In this document: positions 17,826 through 27,655 of the stretch, piece after piece
How the letters are laid out: each line of letters opens with the position of its first letter
How positions within the stretch are numbered: the stretch's first letter is position 1
Assembly: GCF_010500995.1 (NCBI RefSeq)
Contig: NZ_QVMK01000016.1
Coordinates: 9,108-73,107 of the forward strand
Direction: 5' to 3'
DNA: 64,000 nt
Source: Bacteroides sp. 224
Lineage (GTDB): Bacteria > Bacteroidota > Bacteroidia > Bacteroidales > Bacteroidaceae
The notes under the pieces: model-generated
The model's database searches: none
Seen by the model: the letters and a program-made list of their open reading frames with translations, nothing else
Told to the model about the DNA's origin: nothing
Translations under genes and position numbers: made by a program

Positions 17826-18929
17826 TTATACATTAAAGCGGAAATGCATAATATCTCCGTCTTCTACAATGTATTCTTTACCTTCTACACTTAGTTTACC
17901 GGCTTCTTTTACTGCGGCTTCCGAACCGTATTGAATAAAATCATTGTATTTAATTACTTCTGCGCGGATAAATCCTTTTTCGAAGTCGGTATGTATTACT
18001 CCGGCACATTGAGGGGCTTTGCTACCTTTAAGATAAGTCCAGGCACGAACTTCCTGTACGCCTGCGGTGAAGTAAGTTTCCAGATTAAGAAGTTTATAAG
18101 CAGATTTGATAAGACGTGATACGCCCGATTCTTCCAAACCAACCTCCTGAAGAAACATCTGACGGTCTTCGTAAGTTTCCAACTCGGCAATGTCTGCTTC
18201 TGTTTTGGCGGCTACAATAAGTATTTCGGCATTTTCTTCTTTTACTGCCTCGCGTACCATTTCTACGTATTTATTTCCGTTTACGGCACTTGCTTCATCT
18301 ACGTTGCATACATAAAGCACCGGTTTGCTGGTTAAGAGGAATAGCTCGCGTGCTGCTTTCTGTTCGTCTTTGCTATCAAACTGAACGGTACGGGCTGCTT
18401 TTCCCATATCTAATGCCTCTTTGTACTTCACGAGTACGTCGTAAATAAGCTTAGCATTCTTGTCGCCACCTGTTTGTGCCTGCTTTTGCACCTTCTGGAT
18501 ACGGGTTTCGATGGTTTCCAAGTCTTTTAGCTGTAGTTCGTAGTCGATGATTTCTTTATCACGTATCGGGTTTACGCTACCATCTACATGTGTAATGTTA
18601 TCATCGTCGAAACACCGCAAAACGTGTAAGATGGCATCCGTTTCGCGAATATTGGCAAGAAATTTATTACCCAGTCCTTCGCCTTTGCTTGCTCCTTTTA
18701 CTAACCCGGCGATGTCTACAATCTCTACAGTAGTAGGCAGAATGCGTTGAGGTTTAACAAATTCGGCTAATTTATTTAAACGTTCATCGGGAACGGTTAT
18801 TACACCCACATTAGGTTCGATAGTACAGAAGGGGAAGTTTGCCGATTGTGCTTTTGCATTAGACAAACAGTTGAAAAGAGTCGATTTTCCTACATTAGGC
18901 AATCCGACAATACCACATTGTAAAGCCAT
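17826..18929 (-). CDS. ychF: Redox-regulated ATPase/GTPase YchF (Obg family)
   Basis: A 367-aa Obg-family P-loop ATPase that binds ribosomes and is linked to stress responses. G1 is [13 protein letters not shown]3 is [20 protein letters not shown], and the G4 region reads [11 protein letters not shown] where most GTPases have NKxD, as is normal for YchF, which prefers ATP. A helical coiled-coil insertion (about 130-200) and a C-terminal TGS domain ([32 protein letters not shown]) complete the family layout. Confidence 0.96.
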   Translation of the reverse strand: MALQCGIVGLPNVGKSTLFNCLSNAKAQSANFPFCTIEPNVGVITVPDERLNKLAEFVKPQRILPTTVEIVDIAGLVKGASKGEGLGNKFLANIRETDAILHVLRCFDDDNITHVDGSVNPIRDKEIIDYELQLKDLETIETRIQKVQKQAQTGGDKNAKLIYDVLVKYKEALDMGKAARTVQFDSKDEQKAARELFLLTSKPVLYVCNVDEASAVNGNKYVEMVREAVKEENAEILIVAAKTEADIAELETYEDRQMFLQEVGLEESGVSRLIKSAYKLLNLETYFTAGVQEVRAWTYLKGSKAPQCAGVIHTDFEKGFIRAEVIKYNDFIQYGSEAAVKEAGKLSVEGKEYIVEDGDIMHFRFNV

Positions 18930-19133
18930 TATTTATAGTTTTCTTAAAATTTTCTGGCTGCAAAGATAGATATTATTATAAGAATGATGAAATAAACCTT
19001 CTTGCTATCAGATAATTCATTTCTTTTTATGAAGAATTTCGGTTTTTGTCTTTGCTTATTCTTTTCGATTTGTACTGTTTAAAAGAATAGTGTACCTTTT
19101 CTAAAAAATAGAAGCCATGAAATATTTTAGTAG

Positions 19134-19210
19134 GGTGTAAAATACCACCCAATATCTATCAGAAACCACCCGAAAACTATCACTTGTTAGTTTTCACCCT
19201 ATAAAGTGAC
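19134..19210. repeat. 21-nt period repeat with inverted flank (locus D)
   Basis: It lies in the 363-bp gap between ychF and the sigma-factor gene, which holds no gene. Two units, taccacccaatatctatc and aaccacccgaaaactatc, are 21 nt apart (cores at 19144 and 19165). The word recurs as ttttcaccc at 19192-19200 and inverted as agggtgtaaaa at 19132-19142. The rest of the gap is AT-rich. Confidence 0.7.
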
Positions 19211-19243
19211 GGAAACTGTCCTATTCATCGTTGAGATATGCCC

Positions 19244-19251
19244 TATGTTTG
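19244..19251 (+). promoter_or_regulatory. Promoter -7 box (TATGTTTG) of the sigma-factor gene
   Basis: A perfect TAnnTTTG, 41 bases before the ATG at 19293. No TTG lies at the ideal -33 distance. Confidence 0.5.
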
Positions 19252-19292
19252 TAGTATCGAAACAACGAAAAACAATTTAAAAATATAAAGTT

Positions 19293-19799
19293 ATGAAGAG
19301 CAGTTTAGATTTTCAAAAAGACTTGGTAAGCGTACAAAATGATTTATTCCGTTTTGCAATTAAATTGACTGCTAACCGCGAAGAAGCTAACGACCTGTTG
19401 CAAGAAACTTCTTTAAAAGCATTAGATAATGAAGATAAGTATACGCCCGATACCAACTTTAAGGGTTGGATGTATACCATCATGCGCAATATATTTATCA
19501 ACAACTACCGTAAAGTAGTTCGCGAACAGACTTATGTAGACCAAACCGACAATCTTTACCACCTTAATCTTCCTCAGAACTCCGGTTTCGAAAGTACAGA
19601 GGGTGCTTATGATTTGAAGGAAATGCGTCGTATTGTTAACTCTTTGCCTCGCGAATACCGTCAGCCTTTCTCCATGCACGTGGCCGGATTCAAATATCGC
19701 GAGATTGCCGAGAAACTCGATCTGCCTTTGGGAACTGTAAAGAGCCGTATTTTCTTTACTCGCCAGAAGTTGCAGGAGGATTTGAAAGATTTCAGATAA
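19293..19799 (+). CDS. ECF-type RNA polymerase sigma factor
   Basis: A 168-aa sigma-70-family factor with only regions 2 and 4. Region 2 runs from about residue 12 to 80 (DLFRFAIKLTANREEANDLLQET, then NFKGWMYTIMRNIFINNYRK, the core-binding and -10-melting part). Region 4 runs from about 110 to 165 (LPREYRQPFSMHVAGFKYREIAEKL, then LPLGTVKSRIFFTRQKLQ, a helix-turn-helix). No anti-sigma gene is adjacent, unlike the FecI/FecR pairs of this phylum, so control must come from elsewhere. A strong terminator follows. Confidence 0.92.
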   Translation: MKSSLDFQKDLVSVQNDLFRFAIKLTANREEANDLLQETSLKALDNEDKYTPDTNFKGWMYTIMRNIFINNYRKVVREQTYVDQTDNLYHLNLPQNSGFESTEGAYDLKEMRRIVNSLPREYRQPFSMHVAGFKYREIAEKLDLPLGTVKSRIFFTRQKLQEDLKDFR

Positions 19800-19900
19800 T
19801 TAGATGGATTAGTAATAAATAGGATGTTTTTTAACCTAAACTTTAATTTAAAACTGACTGTGATAGTTTGTTAATGTAGAAAAGTTTGTTTGTTGATAGA

Positions 19901-19931
19901 GAGCGAGTAGGGGAGCCTGCTCGCTCTTTTT
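19901..19931 (+). terminator. Rho-independent terminator after the sigma-factor gene
   Basis: Stem gagcgagtagg (19901-19911) with cctgctcgctc (19916-19926), loop ggag, one G-U pair, followed by five T. It lies between the convergent sigma and polA genes. Confidence 0.9.
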
Positions 19932-19976
19932 CAATATACTCTCATAAAGTAGAATCTGGTAACTACTAAATAACCA

Positions 19977-22775
19977 TTAATGTGCTTCCAGCCAGTTATT
20001 TCCCCATCCGCAATCTGCTTTCAGAGGTACATGCATGGCGTAAGCTCTTTCCATTTCTTCAATAACGATTTGTTCGATGTATCCTTTTTCTTCTGCAGGT
20101 ACACTAAAGTTTAGTTCGTCATGTACCTGAAGAATCATTTTGGCTTTTACCTGTTCTTTTTGGAAACGTTCATAGATACGAATCATGGCTACTTTAATAA
20201 TATCGGCAGCGCTTCCCTGAATGGGAGCATTGATAGCATTTCGCTCGGCGTATCCTCTTACAACGGCGTTTCTGGAATTAATATCGGGTAAGAAGCGTTT
20301 GCGGTGGAATACGGTTTCAACATATCCTTTTTCTTGGGCTACTTTGATGCTGTGATCCATATACGCTTTTACTTGAGGGTAGGTTTCGAAGTAACCATCA
20401 ATTAACTCTTTGGCTTCTTTTCTTTCTACATTCATTCGGTCGGCCAGTCCAAAAACAGAGATACCATAAATAATACCGAAATTAGCTGTTTTGGCTTTTC
20501 GGCGCATATCTGATGTCACCTCTTTAATGTCTATTTTGTATATTTTGGCAGCGGTTGCCGCGTGAATATCGTATCCACTCAAGAAAGCATCGATCATGTT
20601 TTTATCTTCGCTTAAGTGGGCCATAATACGAAGCTCTATTTGAGAATAGTCTGCCGAAAAGAATAAACATCCGTCGTCCGGAATAAAGGCCTTGCGAATC
20701 TCTTTTCCATCCTCATCCCGAATAGGTATGTTTTGTAAGTTTGGATTACTGGAACTTAACCTCCCGGTAGCTGTAACTGTTTGGTTGAAAGATGTATGAA
20801 CTTTTCCTGTTTTGGGGTTGATAAGCTGCGGCAGTGCATCTATATAAGTGCTGAGCAACTTTTTTAATCCTCTGTGTTCCAGTATCTTTCCTATGATATC
20901 GTGTTTTCCTCTTAAACTTTCAAGAACTTCTTCGGAAGTAGTATATTGCCCCGTCTTTGTTTTTTTGGCTTTCTCTACAATTTTAAGTTTATCGAATAAA
21001 ATTTCGCCTACTTGTTTGGGCGATGAAATATTAAACTCTTCTCCGGCAAGCTTATAGATTTCTTTTTCTATTTCCTGAAGTCTTTGGGTGAAATGTTTGG
21101 AAGAAGTTTTTAGTGCATCGGTATCTAAGCGTACTCCGTTACTTTCTATTTCAACAAGTACGGGCACGAGTGGCATCTCTATTTCGTAGAATAATTTTTC
21201 CGCATCGTTTTTCTTTAATTCTTCCTCCAGAATATTTTTAAGTTTGAGTGTTATGTCTGCATCTTCGCAAGCATATAAATAAATATCCTGGGGTGGGAGG
21301 TCGCGCATGTTTTTCTGGTTCTTACCTCTGGCTCCAATTAATTCTTCGATATGTATGGTTTGATAGTTTAGATATACTTCGGCTAAGTAATCCATGTTAT
21401 GTCGGAGTTCCGGTTGAATAACATAGTGAGCTACCATCGTATCGAATAATTTTCCTTTTACTTGGATGCCATAATTACGCAGTACCAATAAATCGTATTT
21501 TATGTTTTGGCCAACTTTAAGCGATTTCTCATTTTCGAAGACCGGGCGGAACTCATTTACTATTTTTAATGCTTCTTCTCTTTCGGGAGGTATCGGAATA
21601 TAGAATGCTTGGTTTTCGGCAAAACTAAAGCTCATTCCTACCAATTCGCTGTCCATTGGGTCGATTCCGGTGGTTTCCGTGTCTAGAGCAAGAATTTCCG
21701 TTGTAAGCAACTTTTTAATAATTTCGCTTCTTTTCTCTTGATTATCAATGAGTTGATAGTCGTAGTTCGAGGAACTTAAGCGCGTCAGATTTTGATATTT
21801 TTCTTCTTCCGGCTCTTCGGTCGTAAAATCCGCAAATAAATCGCCTTGAAAAAGGGAGTTTTGACTTTCTTTGGAAACTTTCTTTGTTGACTTAGTTTCT
21901 TTTTTGAAGATCCGGTCGATGAGGGTGCGGAACTCAAGTTCTTCGAAAATTTTCCGAAGAGTTTCTTCGTTTGCTTTTTCGCGAACAAGTGAATCCATAT
22001 CAAGTTCAATCGGAACATCAATTTTAATAGTAGCAAGCATTTTAGAGAAAAGAATCATTTCTCTATTTTCTTCTACTTTAGTTTTTAATGCTCCTTTCAG
22101 TTGATCGGTATGGTTGAGCAAATTTTCGATGCTCCCAAATTCGGCAATTAATTTTTGGGCGGTTTTCTCTCCAACGCCCGGGCAACCCGGTATGTTATCC
22201 GAAGAGTCGCCCATCAATCCGAGCATGTCGATAATTTGAATAGGGGAGTCTATTCCGAATTTGGCTTTTACCTGTTCAATTCCCATTACTTCGAATTCTT
22301 TATCACCATATTTAGGGCGATAAATTAACGCATATTCATTAACTAACTGCCCGTAATCTTTATCGGGTGTCATCATATATGTCGTTATTTTTTGTTTACT
22401 TGCTTCGGTGGCGAGGGTGCCGATAACATCATCGGCTTCGTAGCCAGGCACTTCTAAAATGGGTATGTTATAGGCACGTATAATCTCTTTAATAATGGGA
22501 ACGGACAGGCGAATAGCTTCTGGAGTTTCTTCGCGTTGTGCTTTATACTGTTCGTACATTTCATGGCGAAAAGTGGGTCCGGAAGGGTCGAAGGCTACTC
22601 CAATATGGGTAGGATTCTCTTTTTTTAGTATATCTTCTAAGGTATTAACGAACCCTAAGATAGCTGAGGTGTTAAACCCTTTGGAGTTGATTCGAGGATT
22701 CTTGATGAAGGCGTAGTAAGCTCTGTAAATAAGTGCATAAGCATCTAAGAGAAAAAGCTTATTGTCTTTGTCCAT
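19977..22775 (-). CDS. polA: DNA polymerase I
   Basis: A 932-aa three-domain enzyme for Okazaki-fragment processing and repair synthesis. Start chosen at MDKDNKLFLLDAYALIYRAYY; the frame extends 10 codons further with no support. The 5'-3' exonuclease domain (about 1-300) has YEADDVIGTLA and GVGEKTAQKL. The 3'-5' exonuclease (about 350-540) keeps its acidic residues in LALDTETTGID, so proofreading is probably active. The polymerase domain has motif A DYSQIELRIMAHLS, motif B RRKAKTANFGIIYGIS and motif C LQVHDELNF. It is divergent from the polyprenyl synthase gene. Confidence 0.97.
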   Translation of the reverse strand: MDKDNKLFLLDAYALIYRAYYAFIKNPRINSKGFNTSAILGFVNTLEDILKKENPTHIGVAFDPSGPTFRHEMYEQYKAQREETPEAIRLSVPIIKEIIRAYNIPILEVPGYEADDVIGTLATEASKQKITTYMMTPDKDYGQLVNEYALIYRPKYGDKEFEVMGIEQVKAKFGIDSPIQIIDMLGLMGDSSDNIPGCPGVGEKTAQKLIAEFGSIENLLNHTDQLKGALKTKVEENREMILFSKMLATIKIDVPIELDMDSLVREKANEETLRKIFEELEFRTLIDRIFKKETKSTKKVSKESQNSLFQGDLFADFTTEEPEEEKYQNLTRLSSSNYDYQLIDNQEKRSEIIKKLLTTEILALDTETTGIDPMDSELVGMSFSFAENQAFYIPIPPEREEALKIVNEFRPVFENEKSLKVGQNIKYDLLVLRNYGIQVKGKLFDTMVAHYVIQPELRHNMDYLAEVYLNYQTIHIEELIGARGKNQKNMRDLPPQDIYLYACEDADITLKLKNILEEELKKNDAEKLFYEIEMPLVPVLVEIESNGVRLDTDALKTSSKHFTQRLQEIEKEIYKLAGEEFNISSPKQVGEILFDKLKIVEKAKKTKTGQYTTSEEVLESLRGKHDIIGKILEHRGLKKLLSTYIDALPQLINPKTGKVHTSFNQTVTATGRLSSSNPNLQNIPIRDEDGKEIRKAFIPDDGCLFFSADYSQIELRIMAHLSEDKNMIDAFLSGYDIHAATAAKIYKIDIKEVTSDMRRKAKTANFGIIYGISVFGLADRMNVERKEAKELIDGYFETYPQVKAYMDHSIKVAQEKGYVETVFHRKRFLPDINSRNAVVRGYAERNAINAPIQGSAADIIKVAMIRIYERFQKEQVKAKMILQVHDELNFSVPAEEKGYIEQIVIEEMERAYAMHVPLKADCGWGNNWLEAH

Positions 22776-22833
22776 AATTCTTCTTTTTTTATTGTAAAAG
22801 TACAAAAAAATGCCGTATTAATCGTTTTATTAT

Positions 22834-22841
22834 TACTTTTG
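22834..22841 (+). promoter_or_regulatory. Promoter -7 box (TACTTTTG) of the polyprenyl synthase gene
   Basis: A perfect TAnnTTTG, 18 bases before the ATG at 22860, in the short gap shared with divergent polA. Confidence 0.6.
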
Positions 22842-22859
22842 TACTCGATTAATCAATAG

Positions 22860-23834
22860 ATGGAACGTTTATCTATAATAAAGGCCCCGATTGCTCATGA
22901 ACTGTCTTCTTTCAAGGAGATTTTTGATAGTTCGCTGACTGGTTCCAATCCCTTGTTGAATGAAGTAATTACACATATTCGGCAGCGGAATGGAAAGATG
23001 ATGCGTCCTGTTTTAGTGATGCTTATAGCCAGAGTTTTTGGTGAGGTAACACTTTCTACGTTGCATGCTGCTGTGGCATTAGAGCTTCTTCATACAGCCA
23101 GTTTGGTACACGATGATGTAGTAGATGAGAGCACACAGCGAAGAGGTCAACTTTCTGTAAATGCTATTTTTAATAATAAAGTAGCTGTATTGGTGGGCGA
23201 TTTTCTGTTAGCTACTTGTTTGGTTCAGGCCGGAAAAACCGAAAATACAGAGATTATAAATGTTATTTCTTCCTTGGGGCGCGATCTTTCTGAGGGAGAG
23301 CTTCTGCAGTTATCTAATGTAAGTAACCCCGAATTTTCAGAAGAGATTTATTTTGACGTAATACGTAAGAAAACGGCTGCCTTATTTGCTGCATGTACAG
23401 AGTCGGCTGCTCTTTCTGTTGGCGCAAATCAGGAACAGCGTGAAGTAGCCCGTTTATTTGGCGAATATATTGGTATTTGCTTTCAGATTAAGGATGATAT
23501 ATTCGATTATTTTGATGATAAGAATATAGGTAAGCCTACCGGAAATGATATGATGGAAGGTAAATTGACGCTTCCTGTGCTTTATGCATTGAATTCTACC
23601 AATGAAAAGTGGGCGAAAAAGATTGCTTTTGATGTGAAGAGCGGGTCTGCTTCGGCACAGGAAATAGCCCGTTTAGTAGCATTTACCAAGCAGAGTGGGG
23701 GCATTGAATATGCCGATAAAATGATGAAGGAATATCAAGATAAAGCACTTTCATTATTGGAAAATGTATCCGATTCGGACATTAAAACTTCTCTTACTAC
23801 TTACCTGGAGTATCTGGTAGATCGAAAGAAATAA
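22860..23834 (+). CDS. Trans-polyprenyl diphosphate synthase
   Basis: A 324-aa all-alpha enzyme that extends allylic diphosphates with isopentenyl diphosphate, most likely making the side chain of menaquinone. The first Asp-rich motif is LVHDDVVDES (DDxxD, about residue 86) and the second is FQIKDDIFDYFDD (about 210). Lys/Arg substrate contacts are in RNGKMMRPVLVML and RRGQLSVN. Chain length cannot be set firmly from sequence; octaprenyl is usual for this group, so an ispB-like label would be a guess. Single-gene unit. Confidence 0.9.
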   Translation: MERLSIIKAPIAHELSSFKEIFDSSLTGSNPLLNEVITHIRQRNGKMMRPVLVMLIARVFGEVTLSTLHAAVALELLHTASLVHDDVVDESTQRRGQLSVNAIFNNKVAVLVGDFLLATCLVQAGKTENTEIINVISSLGRDLSEGELLQLSNVSNPEFSEEIYFDVIRKKTAALFAACTESAALSVGANQEQREVARLFGEYIGICFQIKDDIFDYFDDKNIGKPTGNDMMEGKLTLPVLYALNSTNEKWAKKIAFDVKSGSASAQEIARLVAFTKQSGGIEYADKMMKEYQDKALSLLENVSDSDIKTSLTTYLEYLVDRKK

Positions 23835-23861
23835 TAGTATTTTAATAAGCTGTATAAGAGT

Positions 23862-23970
23862 TTTGTTACGGCCGCTGAAAGATATTGGCACGGCCGCTGT
23901 AACATTTTCTCGCGGCCGTGAGAATTTGTACTCATGCCCGCGAGAAGTGATACTCAAGCCCGTAAGAATA
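23862..23970. repeat. About 22-nt period repeat with GGCCG-type core (locus E)
   Basis: Five units follow one another: acggccgctg at 23868 and 23890, the inverted form cgcggccgtg at 23911, then tactcatgcccgcgagaa and tactcaagcccgtaagaa with centres near 23938 and 23960. Centre-to-centre steps are 22, 21, 23 and 22 nt. The locus is far more GC-rich than its surroundings and lies between the convergent polyprenyl synthase and deoC genes. Confidence 0.85.
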
Positions 23971-23983
23971 TAATAGAACTTTA

Positions 23984-24886
23984 TTAGAAGAATTTAATAT
24001 CCTCTCCAACAATCTCCGATAGAAGCAAATTGGCCAATCTGCTTGTTCCTAAGCGGAATAGTTCATTCGTTAGCCATTCTTCGCCTAAAACTTCTTTTAC
24101 AATGGTGTAATATACCAATGCATCATTAACAGTATTAATGCCTCCGGCAGGCTTAAATCCTATCTTGTTTCCTGTTAGATTGTAGTATTCTTTAATGGCT
24201 TCGCACATTACATAAGCGGCTTCCGGTGTAGCAGCCGGTTGCATTTTTCCGGTGGAAGTTTTGATGAAATCGGCTCCTGCATACATGGATAGGATAGAGG
24301 CTTTTTTGATGTAGGAAGCGCTTTTCAAAGCTCCGGTTTCAAGAATTACTTTGAGGTGACGACCTTTACAGGTATCTTTTATTTCCTGAATCTCTTCGCA
24401 CATACCTTCATAATCTTCGCTCAGGAACTTTCCGACGTGTATTACTATGTCTATTTCTTCGGCACCTTCCATAACCGCCATAGCAGTTTCGGCTATTTTT
24501 ACTTCAATAAAGGTTTGAGAAGAAGGGAAACCACCTGATACACAGGCTATTTTTACGTTTTCTACTTCTAAAGTATCACTTACTACTTGTGCAAAATTGG
24601 GATATACGCAAATAGCGGCTACGTTTTTAAGATCGGGGTATTCATTCTCGAATCTGTTAACGTTTTCGGTAAATTTCATTACACTTTCGTCGCTATCGGT
24701 AGTGTTTAAAGTAGTCAGATCAATACAGTTGAAGAGAAGTTTTTTCACTTCCGGAGTATTGTTTTCCTGCACCTTATTGGCTATGATGTTGGCTACTGTT
24801 TCTTGTATTTTAGCGTCGTCGAGCTCTGTATTATATTTATTCAGAGTGATTTCGTACTTCGATAAATTAGCGTCATTCTGTTCCAT
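23984..24886 (-). CDS. deoC: Deoxyribose-phosphate aldolase
   Basis: A 300-aa TIM-barrel class I aldolase that splits 2-deoxyribose 5-phosphate to acetaldehyde and glyceraldehyde 3-phosphate. The Schiff-base Lys is in ADFIKTSTGK and the second active-site Lys in IGFKPAGGINTVNDAL. VKIACVSGGFPSSQT and EEIDIVIHVGKFLSEDYEGM are family blocks. The 14-bp overlap with the end of the MazG-like gene indicates coupled translation at the end of the mnmG-apt-uvrC-dtd-mazG run. The N-terminal 60 residues are a variable extension. Confidence 0.94.
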   Translation of the reverse strand: MEQNDANLSKYEITLNKYNTELDDAKIQETVANIIANKVQENNTPEVKKLLFNCIDLTTLNTTDSDESVMKFTENVNRFENEYPDLKNVAAICVYPNFAQVVSDTLEVENVKIACVSGGFPSSQTFIEVKIAETAMAVMEGAEEIDIVIHVGKFLSEDYEGMCEEIQEIKDTCKGRHLKVILETGALKSASYIKKASILSMYAGADFIKTSTGKMQPAATPEAAYVMCEAIKEYYNLTGNKIGFKPAGGINTVNDALVYYTIVKEVLGEEWLTNELFRLGTSRLANLLLSEIVGEDIKFF

Positions 24887-25211
24887 GATTGCTTAATTTG
24901 GGGTTATTTATATGTCTTTGATTATCTCTTTTTGTTTTCTTTTCGAGGTTTTGGATGAAGGATTGTGTAAGATCCACTCCGGTTTGGTTGGCAATGCAGA
25001 GTAGCACCCACAGTACATCTGTCAGCTCGTCGGCAAGGTTGAGTTCTTCTCCTTCTTTGGTAGATTGATCGCCATATTGACGGGCCATAATACGCGCTAA
25101 TTCGCCAACTTCTTCTGTTAAGATAGTCATATTGGTGAGTTCGCTGAAATAACGTACGCCATGCGTTTTAATCCAGCTATCAACTTGTTTTTGTGCTTCT
25201 TCGAGAGTCAT
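24873..25211 (-). CDS. MazG-like nucleotide pyrophosphohydrolase
   Basis: A 112-aa all-alpha NTP pyrophosphatase that probably clears unwanted (d)NTPs. The metal-binding layout is seen in LTEEVGELARIMARQYGD (ExxE) and LADELTDVLWVLLCIANQTG (ExxD). Start at MTLEEAQKQVDSWI, 2 bp after the dtd stop; a longer frame to 25241 would overlap dtd and is not supported. It lies between dtd and deoC, two other quality-control or salvage genes. Confidence 0.88.
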   Translation of the reverse strand: MTLEEAQKQVDSWIKTHGVRYFSELTNMTILTEEVGELARIMARQYGDQSTKEGEELNLADELTDVLWVLLCIANQTGVDLTQSFIQNLEKKTKRDNQRHINNPKLSNHGTE

Positions 25212-25213
25212 AA

Positions 25214-25666
25214 TTATTCTTTTGCTTGAGTGTCCATGCAAATGGTTACAGGGCCATCATTGAGTAATTCTACTTTCATATCGGCTCCAAATTCTCCGGT
25301 TCCTACTGCTTTTCCTAATGCATGACTTACTTCTTTACAGAATTCTTCATAGATAGGAATGGCAACATCCGGTTTGGAAGCTTTAATATAAGAGGGTCGA
25401 TTTCCTTTTTTGGTAGATGCATGCAGGGTGAACTGACTGATTATCAGTATTTCTCCATCTACCTCCAGAACCGATTTATTCATGACACCATTCTCATCAT
25501 CAAAGATGCGAAGGTTGACGATTTTCTTGGTTAGCCATTCAATATCTTCCTTATTATCAGCATCTTCAATGCCTACCAGGATGAGTAAACCTTGCTTGAT
25601 GGCCGACTTACATTTTCCTTCTATGGTAACAGATGCGTGTGTTACACGTTGTATAACTGCTCTCAT
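25214..25666 (-). CDS. dtd: D-aminoacyl-tRNA deacylase
   Basis: A 150-aa homodimeric enzyme that removes D-amino acids (and glycine) mischarged on tRNA. Family blocks: MRAVIQRVTHASVTIEG at the start, LLILVGIEDADNKEDIEWL, the catalytic SQFTLHAST, KGNRPSYIKA, and the C-terminal NDGPVTICMDT, where the Gly-Pro dipeptide forms the chiral-proofreading wall. The cluster with the next gene is very tight (2 bp). Confidence 0.96.
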   Translation of the reverse strand: MRAVIQRVTHASVTIEGKCKSAIKQGLLILVGIEDADNKEDIEWLTKKIVNLRIFDDENGVMNKSVLEVDGEILIISQFTLHASTKKGNRPSYIKASKPDVAIPIYEEFCKEVSHALGKAVGTGEFGADMKVELLNDGPVTICMDTQAKE

Positions 25667-25757
25667 TTATTATTTAGTTGAAATAAGTGATAAAGTTACA
25701 AATAAAAACAGTTTCTCGCAAGGTGTATTCCGGGGTGGGATAGAGGTTAATGGTTTC

Positions 25758-27569
25758 TTATAAGCCATCTTTTATTATTTTAGCTTTAGCTGCCCCTATC
25801 ACTGTAGCTAATTCTTCTTCGGTAGCTTCTCGTATGCGTTTTAGGCTCTTAAAATGTCGTAATAGCTCGGTTTTGGTTTTCTCTCCGATACCTTTTATTT
25901 CGTCTAAGGCAGAAGCTACTTGTCTTTTGCTCCGCTTGTCTCTATGGAAAGTAATGGCAAAACGATGCACTTCATCCTGTATTTGTTCCATGAGTCGGAA
26001 TAAGGGACTTCCTTGTTTTAGGCCAATTGTTTGCGGAGGGAAGCCATAAAGTAGCTCGGAAGTGCGGTGTCTTTTGTCTTTTGCGAGTCCGGCAATGGGT
26101 ATATCTAATTTTAGCTCCTCCAAAACCTGTCTTACAGACTCCATTTGCCCTTTTCCTCCGTCGGTGATAATTAGGTCGGGTAGGGGTGTTTCTTCCTCTA
26201 TGGCGCGCGAATAACGCCTTTTGACAACCTCTCTCATGGAGGCATAATCATCGGCTCCTTCTACCGTTTTTATGATGTACTTGCGATAGTCGCTTTTAGA
26301 AGGTTTGGCTTTCTTAAATACTACACAAGCTGCAACGGCATCTGCTCCCTGAATGTTAGAGTTATCGAAGCATTCGATTTGATAAGGCATTTTAGGAAGG
26401 TGTAATTCTTGCTGTATTTCTTTCATTAACCGTATGCTGCGTTGTTCCGGATTTAGCTTTTCCGATTGCTTCATTCGGTCGGCTTTATACTGCTTTACGT
26501 TTAATAAGGAAAGATCTAACAACTTCTTTTTATCTCCTCGCTGGGGGATGGTAAAGGTTACTTCATTGAGTTCTATATCCATAAGGAAAGGAACTATAAT
26601 CTCTTTAGAGAGGCTCTTATACCTTTCTCTCATTTCGATGATGCCTAATGAGAGTAATTCCTCCTTGGTTTCATTCAATTTTTTCTTGTATTCGAATGTA
26701 AATGCCTGATTTATAGAACCATTCGTGATGTGCAGGTAGTTGATAAACGCTGAATTCTCATCTTCTTCGATAGAAAACACGTCTATATTGTGTAATATAG
26801 AGCTTACAACCTCCGATTTAGCTCGGTAGTTCTCTATTAATAGGAACTTTTCTTTCACTTTTTGGGCTTCTTCGAACTTCATTTCAGAGGCCAGCTTTTG
26901 CATCTCTTCTTGTAGGTGCTTGCTTATTTCTTGTGTATTTCCTTTCAGTATTTCTTTTATTTCGGCTATGTTTTTCTGGTAATCTTCGTGGCTTTGCAAG
27001 CCAACGCAAGGCCCGGCACAATTCTTAATATGATATTCCAGGCACACATTAAATTTGCCTGCATGAATGTTTTCGGGTGAGAGATTAAAGTTGCAGGTTC
27101 GGAGAGGGTAGAGGTGTTTAATCAACTCCAATATTGCCATCATGGATGGGTAATGACTGTATGGACCAAAATACAGGGAACCATTTCTTATAATCTTTCG
27201 CGTCTTAAATATCCGGGGGAAATATTCGTTTTGTACGCAGATAGAAGGGTATGTTTTATCGTCCTTTAGCAATACATTATATCGGGGCTTGTATTGTTTA
27301 ATTAAGCTGTTTTCGAGCAATAAAGCGTCTTGTTCTGAGTTAACTACAATGTATCGAATATCTGCTATTTTGCTGACGAGTACCCTGGTTTTACCCGGTT
27401 CGTGTTCTTTGCTGAAGTACGGATAAACTCTTCGTTTTAAATTCTTGGCTTTGCCCACATAGATAACGGTACTCTCTGAATTCAGGTATTGGTAAATGCC
27501 TGGCTTCTCGGGGAGGTTAGAGACAATTCCTTTTAAGTATTCGCTTGTATTTAGTTCTTGAGAGTTCAT
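25758..27569 (-). CDS. uvrC: Excinuclease ABC subunit C
   Basis: A 603-aa dual-incision nuclease of nucleotide excision repair. In order: GIY-YIG domain (GIYQYLNSESTVIYVGKAKN, about residue 24), a CxxC-like zone near CNFNLSPENIHAG, UVR motif (ASEMKFEEAQKVKEKF) for UvrB contact, the RNase H-like incision domain (QIECFDNSNIQGADAVAACV) and C-terminal helix-hairpin-helix (IKGIGEKTKTELLRHF). Size and domains are normal. Cysteines around CLEYHIKNCAGPC are the usual cluster-like set. Confidence 0.97.
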   Translation of the reverse strand: MNSQELNTSEYLKGIVSNLPEKPGIYQYLNSESTVIYVGKAKNLKRRVYPYFSKEHEPGKTRVLVSKIADIRYIVVNSEQDALLLENSLIKQYKPRYNVLLKDDKTYPSICVQNEYFPRIFKTRKIIRNGSLYFGPYSHYPSMMAILELIKHLYPLRTCNFNLSPENIHAGKFNVCLEYHIKNCAGPCVGLQSHEDYQKNIAEIKEILKGNTQEISKHLQEEMQKLASEMKFEEAQKVKEKFLLIENYRAKSEVVSSILHNIDVFSIEEDENSAFINYLHITNGSINQAFTFEYKKKLNETKEELLSLGIIEMRERYKSLSKEIIVPFLMDIELNEVTFTIPQRGDKKKLLDLSLLNVKQYKADRMKQSEKLNPEQRSIRLMKEIQQELHLPKMPYQIECFDNSNIQGADAVAACVVFKKAKPSKSDYRKYIIKTVEGADDYASMREVVKRRYSRAIEEETPLPDLIITDGGKGQMESVRQVLEELKLDIPIAGLAKDKRHRTSELLYGFPPQTIGLKQGSPLFRLMEQIQDEVHRFAITFHRDKRSKRQVASALDEIKGIGEKTKTELLRHFKSLKRIREATEEELATVIGAAKAKIIKDGL

Positions 27570-27603
27570 CCTTTATGTGCGTTTATAAGATGTTTCTATT
27601 ATC

Positions 27604-27626
27604 AGGGCAGACACAAGGTCTGCCCT
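27604..27626. repeat. Short palindromic hairpin between apt and uvrC
   Basis: agggcagac (27604-27612) and gtctgccct (27618-27626) form a perfect 9-bp stem with a 5-base loop. There is no T-tract, so it is not a classical terminator; it may stabilise or process the polycistronic mRNA. Confidence 0.8.
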
Positions 27627-27655
27627 ACATCATGCGGAAAATGATTTGCCAGACT